Notes under the pieces: generated by a model
The model's input: the letters and a program-made list of their open reading frames with translations, nothing else
What the model was told of the DNA's origin: nothing
Databases searched by the model: none
Translations under genes and position numbers: made by a program
Assembly (NCBI RefSeq): GCF_004137685.1
Contig: NZ_QYBB01000043.1
Coordinates: forward strand, 1 to 32,876
Source: Lichenibacterium minor
GTDB taxonomy: Bacteria > Pseudomonadota > Alphaproteobacteria > Rhizobiales > Beijerinckiaceae
Direction: 5' to 3'
DNA: 32,876 nucleotides
Part shown: positions 7,275-15,600 of the stretch, piece by piece
Position numbering within the stretch: position 1 is the first letter of the stretch
Layout of the letters: every line of letters starts with the position of its first letter

Positions 7275-8074
7275 TGCGTCCTCTCCCAAACCTTGTGAGC
7301 CGAGTCGGTGGTCAACTCAGCGAAGGTCGTAACCACTGTTTCCCGGCTTTTGCGCAAAAACTCAAGCGCCTGAGAGACGCTCGTACCTTTTGGCGCACCT
7401 CTGACAATCAGGGTCATGACGATCAACTGCCGTCCCTGATGGTCGGTTGCGCTATTTGACTCACATATGATCCGCCCTTCCGGCTTACCATCCAGGCTGT
7501 ACAAAATCCGGCGAAAATTACCGATAAAATCGTCAACCTTACCGGCTTCAGGATTTAAGTAGCGGAGCCATGCACTCGGATCTGGATTTGTAGAAATATC
7601 GATATGATTGACATATGTGACCTCTGCTTGATTGACAGATATAGGATCGCCTTGGATTTTTATAAAAAAGTCATTCAGTAAATTTAATTCTTTGAAGTAT
7701 TTATCAAATGTTGTTTCAAAATGAGGATATGTATGCGCTTGCATGTTCTGATCAAAGCGTCTCCAATTATGGAATAGCTTATCACTCTGAAATTGGATAA
7801 CGTCATCGCCAGACTTTGACACAAAGAAAAATCTGTTGAGAACTGGACCTTGTATGAAGCCAAAATTCATTGGCTGAGATACTGGTCCAAATAACTCGAA
7901 ATTTGGCGGAGTGGATGGCTGTTCCTGGGCCGTAGGGTACTCGTTGCGAAATAGATTCCATACGTCAGTGGCCATCAGCGAGTTATAGCCACGGCACGGC
8001 ATGAACTGGACACCAATGGCCATCTCATTGAGCGGCGGAGCTTGGAAGCTTGGAAGGCCGGCCGGTCTGATCAC
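7271..8074 (-). CDS. TIGR04255-family-like protein (267 aa), first gene of its operon
   Basis: The N-terminal APPLNEMAIGVQF segment, the aromatic middle part (VIQFQSDKLFHNWRR and HTYPHFETTFDKYF) and the VTYVNHID segment match my recollection of the TIGR04255 family, described in TIGRFAMs as sporadically distributed and of unknown function. The length is normal for it. The start is GTG at 8072-8074 with weak SD (GAGGCT). The gene is strikingly AT-rich: 7681-7740 has 15 G/C of 60, against a GC-rich surrounding, indicating horizontal transfer. It begins 46 bases after the end of the prophage gene 8121-8534 and overlaps the next gene by four bases. Confidence 0.7.
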   Translation of the reverse strand: MIRPAGLPSFQAPPLNEMAIGVQFMPCRGYNSLMATDVWNLFRNEYPTAQEQPSTPPNFELFGPVSQPMNFGFIQGPVLNRFFFVSKSGDDVIQFQSDKLFHNWRRFDQNMQAHTYPHFETTFDKYFKELNLLNDFFIKIQGDPISVNQAEVTYVNHIDISTNPDPSAWLRYLNPEAGKVDDFIGNFRRILYSLDGKPEGRIICESNSATDHQGRQLIVMTLIVRGAPKGTSVSQALEFLRKSRETVVTTFAELTTDSAHKVWERTQ

Positions 8075-8120
8075 GATGGAGCCTCGTATAAGTTTGCGCC
8101 CTGTATGGCACAGAAAGCTG

Positions 8121-8534
8121 TTAAAAACGGGTTTGGCCCGACGGTATGCATTGACAATGGGGGCGGATCATCCGCCCCAACGCCACCCTTACCCGCTCGA
8201 CCTCGCATCGGAGCGGCGCGTCGTCGTCCAGGCAGAGCCGATCCAGCACGAACCGCTCCGCACCGGCCGCCCGGATCAGCGCCGCGTGGTCGCGCTTCAC
8301 GGCCACCCACGCATCGTCCGACATCGGGGAGCGCCGAAGCCGCGCCCACACGATGCCGTCTTCGTAGCGCCGTCGCAGCCTCCCATAGGCCAGCCCGGCG
8401 GCGTGCTGCCGATCGTCGATCGTGCCGGCCGACAGCAGGGCGTCGAGGGCGGAGGTGGTTTTCTCCCACTTCGGGACCACCCGCAGCCGGGGCGGGAAGC
8501 GGACGACGGCGGACGAGGTGGCGTGCAGCGACAT
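8121..8534 (-). CDS. Prophage-associated hypothetical protein (137 aa)
   Basis: The start ATG 8532-8534 follows CTGAGGAACCGCC, a good ribosome site. The protein is soluble, Arg/Ala-rich and helical, with segments such as TIDDRQHAAGLAYGRLRRR and AWVAVKRDHAALIRA. These resemble small helical DNA-binding or packaging-accessory proteins of phages but match nothing I can name. It lies 9 bases after the 24-residue ORF and forms a tight four-gene run with the genes upstream. The AT-rich operon begins 46 bases further on. Confidence 0.55.
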   Translation of the reverse strand: MSLHATSSAVVRFPPRLRVVPKWEKTTSALDALLSAGTIDDRQHAAGLAYGRLRRRYEDGIVWARLRRSPMSDDAWVAVKRDHAALIRAAGAERFVLDRLCLDDDAPLRCEVERVRVALGRMIRPHCQCIPSGQTRF

Positions 8535-8543
8535 GGCGGTTCC

Positions 8544-8618
8544 TCAGTGCAGGGTGAAGGCCGGCGCGACGACGAGCATCAGCGCCGCAGCGAGGACCAG
8601 GAGGGCGACGCGGGCCAT
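8544..8618 (-). CDS. Tiny membrane peptide (24 aa)
   Basis: The ATG overlaps the TGA of the preceding gene (TGATG at 8616-8620), so translation is probably coupled. The product is MARVALLVLAAALMLVVAP followed by AFTLH, a single hydrophobic helix. In a phage late operon such a peptide might affect the membrane at lysis, but it is much shorter than known holins and this is speculation. It was found by following the gene junctions; it is below normal gene-calling limits. Confidence 0.45.
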   Translation of the reverse strand: MARVALLVLAAALMLVVAPAFTLH

Positions 8619-8854
8619 CAGTGCAGCCGGAAAGCGGGCATTTCGACCGGAGGAGCCTCCCCGCCGGCCGCGATCGTGCCTGTGATGGCGCCGGTGATCG
8701 CCGAGGCGTGAAGCTCGCCGAACGTTTCGTGCAGGTACATCGTGGCCGCCCCAATCGCGGCACGCGCCTCCTCGTGGGCCACGCCGGGCGGCAGCGTCCG
8801 CAGCCAATCCAACATCCCCTGTGCCCGCGCAATTGTCGTCGGATGGTCGGCCAT
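8618..8854 (-). CDS. Prophage-associated hypothetical protein (78 aa)
   Basis: ATG 8852-8854 has a strong GGAGGAGC site upstream. The first half is helical (RAQGMLDWLRTLPPG, AHEEARAAIGAATMYL) and the second half is Ala/Gly/Thr-rich (ITGAITGTIAAGG), possibly a weak membrane-associated segment. The frame continues upstream to 9145, but that extension is antisense to a membrane gene on the plus strand and is not believable. It overlaps the tiny membrane peptide downstream by TGATG. Function unknown. Confidence 0.55.
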   Translation of the reverse strand: MADHPTTIARAQGMLDWLRTLPPGVAHEEARAAIGAATMYLHETFGELHASAITGAITGTIAAGGEAPPVEMPAFRLH

Positions 8855-8929
8855 GGCGGGTTGCTCCTCCGGGTTGCGGGCGTGGTCGGGCTGGGGCAGG
8901 GTGCCGGCGTTCACCGACGAGGACCCGCT

Positions 8930-9148
8930 GTGCGCGCCACCATCTACCGTGTGATGATGCGCCCCTGGGTCTACCGGATCACCTGCGGCGTGCTGTTCGT
9001 GATCCTGATGGGGCTCACCCGGTATGGGTTGAACGTCTTGAAGAACACCAACGACACCGCCCTCATCCTTGAGGTGGGTGTCCCGGCAATTGTCGTGATC
9101 TTCGCGCTGGCCTGGCTCATCGACCGCCATGACGCGCGCCCTCACTGA
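8930..9148 (+). CDS. Small two-helix membrane protein (72 aa) opposite the prophage operon
   Basis: GTG 8930 is preceded by GACGAGGACCCGCT, giving a GAGGA site at good spacing; ATG 8954 is an alternative. The protein has two clear membrane helices, ITCGVLFVILMGLTRYG and ILEVGVPAIVVIFALAWLI, a short charged loop (NVLKNTNDTA) between them, and a charged C-terminus (DRHDARPH). It is the only plus-strand gene in the prophage block, fills the 288-base gap between two minus-strand genes, and its last seven bases overlap the end of the 1159-residue gene. The topology is compatible with a holin or small immunity/exclusion protein; neither is shown. Confidence 0.55.
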   Translation: MRATIYRVMMRPWVYRITCGVLFVILMGLTRYGLNVLKNTNDTALILEVGVPAIVVIFALAWLIDRHDARPH

Positions 9149-12100
9149 GAAACCGCCTGTTGCCGCCCGGCCGCCAGCGTGCGGGCCAGGGCGCGTGTCA
9201 GGGCGTCGACCTGCGCCGGAGGTAGGGCCGGCTGCTTCGCACGCGACGTCATGACTGCCCGCACCAGAGCGTCGGCCTCCGGGCCCGTCTTCACGAGCTG
9301 GGGCGCGACGCGCTCCCGGGCCGCCTCGTAGCGGCTGCCCAGGAAGCGTTCGCCCAAAGCGTCAGGCGACAAAAACGACGGCAGGTAGGTCGACGGCTTG
9401 TCGATGTAGAGGTTATTCCACCAGCCTCCGATGCCGTTCTGCATGTCGGGCTCGGTGAGCCCTCGCACCGCCTGCCGCTCGCCCGTGGGTGAGCCGCCCA
9501 TCACCGCCTGCTTGTTGGCCCGGTAGAGCCCTTCACGGTCCACCGCGCCCCTTAGAGCATCGGCGGCATCCTGCCCGAAGGCAGTCCCGATCTTCGCGGC
9601 GTTGTACCCGTCATCGCCCTGGAGCGTGCGCGACAGGGTGCCGAGGTCGTTCGGGTTCTGCCGCAGGGCGCTGCTGACGGCATCCCGCATGGTCACGCGT
9701 TCCGCTGCCTGGCCGGCTCCGGTGCGACCCCCGAAGCGGTCCGCGAAGTCGTCAGGGTGGATGGCGTTCGGTCCCGTCCGAAGCGCTGTGCGCCCGTCCG
9801 TCATGGCTTGCCCGAGAGCGCCATACTCCTGATCAAGCGCCCGGCCGCGCGCATAGTACGGGTCCGCCGCCATGTGCGCCGCCAGCGCGTCCCGAGCTGG
9901 CGCGATGTCGGCCTCACCGCGGGCCACACGGGCGTCGAGCACGCCGAGCGCGTGGTGCATCGCTTCCGGCGTTGGGCGGGTCGCCTCGGTGAACTGCTGC
10001 TGCGCCCTCGCGATATGTCCGTTGAAGACGTCGATGGCTTCCTGATGCGGAACCACGGCCGCGAACTTGTCCCGCAGCGCCTGATTGCCCGAGACCGTGC
10101 GGACGAAGTTCGAGGTGTCGTTGCCCTTGGTCAGCTTCTCCGACCCGGCCGCGAACATCCCGTCCCGATACCGCTGGCGCTCGCCGTCCGTCGACAGGGC
10201 CGCATATTCACGCTGGACCTGTTCGGGCGTGACGTTGTCGGCGAAGGCCGCGCGCCCGCTGTTGAGGGCGTCGATCTCGCGCGAAGGGCCCGCGTAGGCC
10301 TGTCGGGCTGCACCGTAAGCCTCCGCGATGGACGAGTCCGGGTGGCGTTCGATCGCGCCCAGGAGCTGCTGCTGTAGTCCCGTGTAGATGCGGGCGTCGT
10401 CCCGGTTGCCGGCCCGCTGCGCCGTGTCGATCTTGTCGCCCAGCGTCCGCTTCAGGTAGTCCAGGCCCTCCGGCGTGAGCTGCGGCGCGCGGGCGGCGGG
10501 ACCTGTCGGTGCGTCGGGGCCGCCGAACGGCAAGCCGGGCGGCGTGGGGCGCATGCCGGCGTCGCGCCCGACCTCGCCACGAGCGGCACCCCCGCCCTGC
10601 TGATAGTCCTGCATGGCCGCATCGCGGGCAGCCCAGGCCGCAACGGCGTCATGATCGTGGACGCTGTGAATGGGGTTGTCGGACCCGAGCGCGTCGAGGA
10701 GGTGGTTGACCGTCGAGAAGCGCGCCGCGCCGTCCGTCGTGCCATCCACCGTGTGGTTCAGATAGCCCATCTGGGCTGCAGCCTGCCGCATGGCATCGGC
10801 GCCGAGCCCCTGTCCCGGCCGGGCCACGAGGTTGTCGAGCCCCATCGCGGCGAGATCGCCGCCGCGATCCTGGATGCCGCCCATGCTGCGAACGAAGCCG
10901 TGCAGGTCAACCGGCCGCGGCACGCCGACCGGCGCCGGACGCGATGGCGCCTGTTCCGCGGCCTGGGGCGGGATGTCGGGCAGGTCGGTCGGCATCTCCG
11001 GCGTGACGCCCGAACCCAGCGGGTCGCGGTCGAAGCCGGCGCCGCGCTGCGCGAAGATGGTCCGCCCCTGGTCCTGTGCCTTCCTCTCCGCCGCCGGGAT
11101 GGCAGACTGAACGCTCGGCCGGTTCAGTACGTCGGCCAGCTCCGGCGTCATCGGCACGTTCATGGACCGATAGGCCGTGTAGAGCGGGTCCGATGCGGCG
11201 CTGCGCTGTGCCGTCAGGGCGTCCGTCGCGGCCAGTGGCCCGGCGGCGTTCGCGTCCGTGCCCATCAGGCGCGCCAGAGCGTCCGTCACGGCTGGGCGGG
11301 TGCCGGCGTTGTAGGCCTGCAGGGCGGCGTCGGAGCCGGCCGGGTTTCCGGCGGCGTCGAGGGTGATGTTGCCGAGCGGTGTCCCGCGGTTCGCCGCGTC
11401 GGTCGCAGCGTCCCGCATGGCGCTTGCCACGGCCGGACGCTGCGTCAGGTCGGCCAGCTCCGGCGTGTAGGGCATGCCGTTCTGCGCGGCCTGCGCGAAG
11501 TAGGGCGCCGTCACAGCCGAGCGGGCGTCCTCGATGCCCTGGCGGACGGGCGTGGGGTTCTGCGCCGGCCCGAGAGCGTCGTCGACCGCGCCCATCACCC
11601 GCTGCCCGGTCCCGGCGTTGCGGGCGTCGAAGGCGTCGCGCACGATGGCTTTGCCCGCCCCGTTGTTCGTCGCCACCGACTGCGTCAGATCGAGGAGACC
11701 AGGGGAACGTTCGCCGAGCATGCCGGCCGGGCCGAGGGCGTCGGCCGCAGACTGGAGGTCGGACGGGGATTGCCCGCGCAGCGCGTTGGCGAGCCACTTC
11801 CGGTCCAACGCGCCCGTCCCCGCGAGTTCGGCCGGCAGCGGCGCCATGAGGCCGGAAAGCGTCCTGTAGCCCGCCCCGAGGGCGGCACCAGCGGCAGGGC
11901 CGAGAGCACCCGTTGCCGCGCCAGCAACAGCCCCACCAGCGACGTTCTGCCCCCTCACGGCAGCATCCGCCGCGCCGAGACCGCCTTGTGCCGCCGCTGC
12001 CGTTCCCATGCGGGCCAGCAACGACCCCGCGCCAGCCCCGAGCCCCGCCTCGGGCAGCAATCCGATGGTGCCCACCGTGCCACCGACCGCCTTGGCGGCA

Positions 12101-12621
12101 CCGGACGCATAGGGGTGCTGCGCGTCGAACTGCGCGTCCATGGCGTTCGCCGCGGCGAGGTTGTCGCCGTAGCTCCCCGAGGTGAAGGGGCTGGCCAGCG
12201 CCGCAGCGGCGTAGTTCACCCCGGCGCCGAGCACCGGCACCGCGCCGCCGGCCGCAGCGACCGCATGGGCCGTGTTCTCCGGCAGGTCGACGAGGTTCTG
12301 CCGACCCTGTGCCCCTGCCTTGGCAAACCGCGCCCTCACGGCCGCGTCGATTTGGTCCTGAGACAGGCCGTCGCCGTTCGGGTTCGCGTCCGGGTCGACC
12401 GAACCCGCAGCGCTGGCCACCCCGACAGGGACGGGGATCGTCAGGGCCGAGGGTTGGCCTGGAGCCGAAGCCGATCCGCCGCCGGCCGGGGCCGCGAACG
12501 GGTCGTCGTCGACCGGCACGAAGCGCAGCGGCTGCGCTGCAGCCGGGGCAGGGACACCCGCGGCGGCCTGGGGCGCCGGGGCAGCGAATGGGTCGTCGTC
12601 AACGGGGGTAAAGGTCGGCAT
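9142..12621 (-). CDS. Large phage virion/DNA-ejection-like protein (1159 aa)
   Basis: The start ATG 12619-12621 overlaps the previous gene's stop as TGATG; the longer open frame upstream is a shadow of that gene. The N-terminus repeats FTPVDDDPFAAPA and FVPVDDDPFAAPA (about residues 4-16 and 34-46). Residues 115-255 are Gly/Ala-rich with small-residue zippers that could insert into membrane. Two copies of a helical unit follow (MPYTPELADLTQRPAVASA at about 383 and VPMTPELADVLNRPSVQSA at about 489). The rest is a long Ala/Gln/Arg-rich helical region. This organisation resembles internal virion (ejection) proteins of podoviruses, which form the DNA conduit across the periplasm. No enzymatic motif was found. 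Confidence 0.65.
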   Translation of the reverse strand: MPTFTPVDDDPFAAPAPQAAAGVPAPAAAQPLRFVPVDDDPFAAPAGGGSASAPGQPSALTIPVPVGVASAAGSVDPDANPNGDGLSQDQIDAAVRARFAKAGAQGRQNLVDLPENTAHAVAAAGGAVPVLGAGVNYAAAALASPFTSGSYGDNLAAANAMDAQFDAQHPYASGAAKAVGGTVGTIGLLPEAGLGAGAGSLLARMGTAAAAQGGLGAADAAVRGQNVAGGAVAGAATGALGPAAGAALGAGYRTLSGLMAPLPAELAGTGALDRKWLANALRGQSPSDLQSAADALGPAGMLGERSPGLLDLTQSVATNNGAGKAIVRDAFDARNAGTGQRVMGAVDDALGPAQNPTPVRQGIEDARSAVTAPYFAQAAQNGMPYTPELADLTQRPAVASAMRDAATDAANRGTPLGNITLDAAGNPAGSDAALQAYNAGTRPAVTDALARLMGTDANAAGPLAATDALTAQRSAASDPLYTAYRSMNVPMTPELADVLNRPSVQSAIPAAERKAQDQGRTIFAQRGAGFDRDPLGSGVTPEMPTDLPDIPPQAAEQAPSRPAPVGVPRPVDLHGFVRSMGGIQDRGGDLAAMGLDNLVARPGQGLGADAMRQAAAQMGYLNHTVDGTTDGAARFSTVNHLLDALGSDNPIHSVHDHDAVAAWAARDAAMQDYQQGGGAARGEVGRDAGMRPTPPGLPFGGPDAPTGPAARAPQLTPEGLDYLKRTLGDKIDTAQRAGNRDDARIYTGLQQQLLGAIERHPDSSIAEAYGAARQAYAGPSREIDALNSGRAAFADNVTPEQVQREYAALSTDGERQRYRDGMFAAGSEKLTKGNDTSNFVRTVSGNQALRDKFAAVVPHQEAIDVFNGHIARAQQQFTEATRPTPEAMHHALGVLDARVARGEADIAPARDALAAHMAADPYYARGRALDQEYGALGQAMTDGRTALRTGPNAIHPDDFADRFGGRTGAGQAAERVTMRDAVSSALRQNPNDLGTLSRTLQGDDGYNAAKIGTAFGQDAADALRGAVDREGLYRANKQAVMGGSPTGERQAVRGLTEPDMQNGIGGWWNNLYIDKPSTYLPSFLSPDALGERFLGSRYEAARERVAPQLVKTGPEADALVRAVMTSRAKQPALPPAQVDALTRALARTLAAGRQQAVSQ

Positions 12622-15600
12622 CACTGCACCATCATGTATTTGCCGGGACGGTTCGGGTCGGCGACGTACCAATTGCCGTTCGGGGCCTGACGGGCGCCCT
12701 GGACCGGGGCGGGCGCCTGCTGTTGCGGAGCGGTCGCCGAGGCCGTGGCTGGGCCGCCCTGAGGGGAAGCTGCGCTTGCGCCATCCACGCCGCCCACCTG
12801 CGCATAGGGCGTCTGCGACAGCGTCCGCAGGCGCACAGCACGGTCCGGGGGCGAGATAGTCGGGTCGGACGCGAGATCCCCCATCTGCGCGTCGCGCTGC
12901 AGGACGGTGCGATAGCGGTTGATGGCCGCGATGCGCCCCGCCTGGTTCGTCGACAGGTCGCCAAGGTTGGACTTGAAGGCGTCCATCTCGGCCACGCGGA
13001 GCGCGCCCGAACCCGCCGGCCGCTCGCCGACAGCCAGCGCGCCGACCATGCCCTTGAACGCCTCCTGATCCGATCCGCTCTGCGTCGGCCACCCATATTC
13101 GTTGAACTTGGCGTTGAGCTTCGTCCCGATGTTGTTGCCGAACTTGCCCGAGAGCTGTTCGAGCTGATCGAGCTGCGCCAGCTTCTGCCGCGCGTCTCGT
13201 CCCGCCTGCGCGATCTTCGCCTGTTCGCCGACCTGAGTGTCCGCGTCCTTCACCTGTGCGGCCTCGTCGGCCTTCATCTGCCCCGCCTGCTTTACGAGCG
13301 GCGCCACGGCATCGAGAGGCCCTGCGGCAGCCGCGGGGGTGCCGGGGGCGGCGGCGGACAAGCCCGGAGCACCGCTCGCCCCAGGCGTGAGCATCTGCAC
13401 CTTGGGCGCCCCGCCGTTCGGGTCCGGCGTCACCATCACCGGCACGTCGACCCCGTTCACCCTGAGCGAATGGACCGACGCCCCCGCACCGCCCGGCAGG
13501 GCGATGGACGAGCCGTCGCGGCTGTTCATGGCCGTTCCGGTGCCGGGGACGGGCTTGTAGTCCGGGGTCTGCGGAACGGCGGCCTGGACACCGTTCGGCC
13601 CGACGAGCTGCTGACCAGGGCTCATCACGCGCGGGGCGGCGCTCACCTGGCGCTGATCTCCGGTCGCCTTGTTGGTGATGGTTCCAGCCTCGTGATCGTA
13701 GGTCCAATCCGCTGACGGAGCCTGCGTATAGAGGTTGCCGTAGGTCCCATCCGGTCGACGGCCCACCAGGCCTTCGCCCTGCGACAGCTTCATGGGCTGC
13801 GGCGCGAGGCGGGACATGATGAGTTCGGCCTGCTGCGGCGTCGTGTAGGGGTTCGACAGGAGCGCGATGGCCTGCTGCTGCGACATGCCGAGGCCGGGCA
13901 CCGTCGCCTGTGAGCCCTGGGCAGCACCACCCTGTGCCGACTGCGATCCTTGACCGCCGGGCGTGAAGCTCGATCCCGCAGGCTGGCCGCCATAGGCCGG
14001 CGGGGACGCCGCCTGTCCGCCGGGGCCGGCGCCCTGCTGCTGGCCGCCACCGAAGAACTGCCCGACGATCGGCAGCGACGCGAGGGGATTGCCGCCGCTC
14101 TGCCCCTGGCCACCACCCTGCCCGAACAGCCGGCCGATGGCCGCCAAGGGGTTCCCGTCGTCCTGCCCCGAGGTCGGGGCCGAGGAGGCCGGCGCCGCAG
14201 CCGCGATCTGACCGCGAAGCGCGGCGCCGAGGACTACGGGGGAAGGACCGCCCTGTGCGCGCTGCGCCTCCTGGCGCATGAAGTTCTGCGGGCTCGACGG
14301 GTCGCCCCCGCCCTGGCCCGGCAACCCCATGGGCTGCTGTGCCAGGAGCGAGGCAAGCATCTGCGGCGAGACGGGCGCGGGACCAGCGGTGGCCGCCCCA
14401 GGGGCCGGCGCGTCGGGGTTGAGGCCAAGCGCCGTGTTCGACGGGCGCGACGGCGGCGTGGGACCGCTCTGCGGCAGCGCCGAAGCTTGCATGGACGCCT
14501 GAGGAGCGACCCCTTGCGGGCTCGACCGCCCGAGACCGGCGAAGTCCTGCTGAAGGGCCGCGGGCGGGTTGGAGGAGGCCCGCGCCATGATGGGCAAACC
14601 CAAGCCCGGAGGCGGCGTGGTCGAGCCGGCGAGGCCCGACAGGTCCGGCGGCGGCACGTTCGCGCCGGCCATCGTCGGCAGGGGCGCGCCGCTCTGGGCA
14701 TCCTTCAACAGCGATGCTTGCGCGGACGGACCGAGCTGCGATGGGTCTACCGGCCCCAAGTTCGCCGGCGGGGGCGCACCATTCCGCGCGGCGAGGACGG
14801 CCCTTGAAGCATCCGCCGACGCTCCAGGCAGGCCCGTGACGTCCATGCCCGCGGCCTGCATCGCTCGCGTGGCATTTCCGGCGACATCGGACGGGTCCGG
14901 CGAAGCGCCCAGCGCCGCGATCGGCGCAGGCCCGGCGCTCTGGTCGATGCCGGCCGGCGCGGGGGGCACCATCGGGGCGGGGGCTGACGTCGGGGCAGGC
15001 GTCGGGGCCGGCGGAGCCGAGGGGCCGGCAGGCTGGCGGAGCGCAGCCGCCATCACGGCGGGCGAGGGCTGTCCGGGCTGGGGCGGCGGCGCCAGATCGG
15101 ATGCGCCCATCGCCATCTGAGCCGGCGACGGTAGGTTGCCCTGCAGCGCCGTGACGATGGACCCGTCCTGCGGACCGCCGGGCGTGTTGTACGACGTCCC
15201 AGGCTGTGCGCCATCGGTGCCCGTGAAGCCGCTGTCGCCGATCATCGACTGCTGGACGCCGCCATTCGGCGTCACGTTGTCGAAGCCAGGCAGCGAGCCC
15301 GTCGACAGGCCCGTGGCGGGAAGCGGCGCCATCGCAGCGCCCGAAGGATCGAGCGCGGCGGGACCGGGGCCGCCGGGCGCGAGGTCGCCCATCGCCAGCG
15401 CGTTCGACGACAGCGGCGGCGCCTGGGGCGCGGTCGGGCCGCCGGCCTGCATGATGGACGGGTCGGGCGCGGGAGAGCCCATGGCGGGGTTCGGTGCGCC
15501 GCGCTGGAGCAGGGCTGCCAGCATGGCGGGGTCGGCACCGCCGTTGCCCTGCATCGGCTGCGGGCCAGCGCCGAAGGGCGAGGGCTGCGGAGAGGGTGGC

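Noticed and set aside
8855..9145. N-terminal extension of the 78-aa prophage gene
   Set aside because: Antisense to the hydrophobic plus-strand gene; His/Asp/Pro-rich and not protein-like.
10651..12690. 679-codon plus-strand frame opposite the 1159-aa gene
   Set aside because: Arg/His/Val-rich shadow without ribosome site or motifs; it arises from GC-rich codon structure on the other strand.
12622..13707. N-terminal extension of the 1159-aa gene
   Set aside because: It is antisense-like low-complexity sequence overlapping the end of the SleB gene; the TGATG junction fixes the start at 12621.
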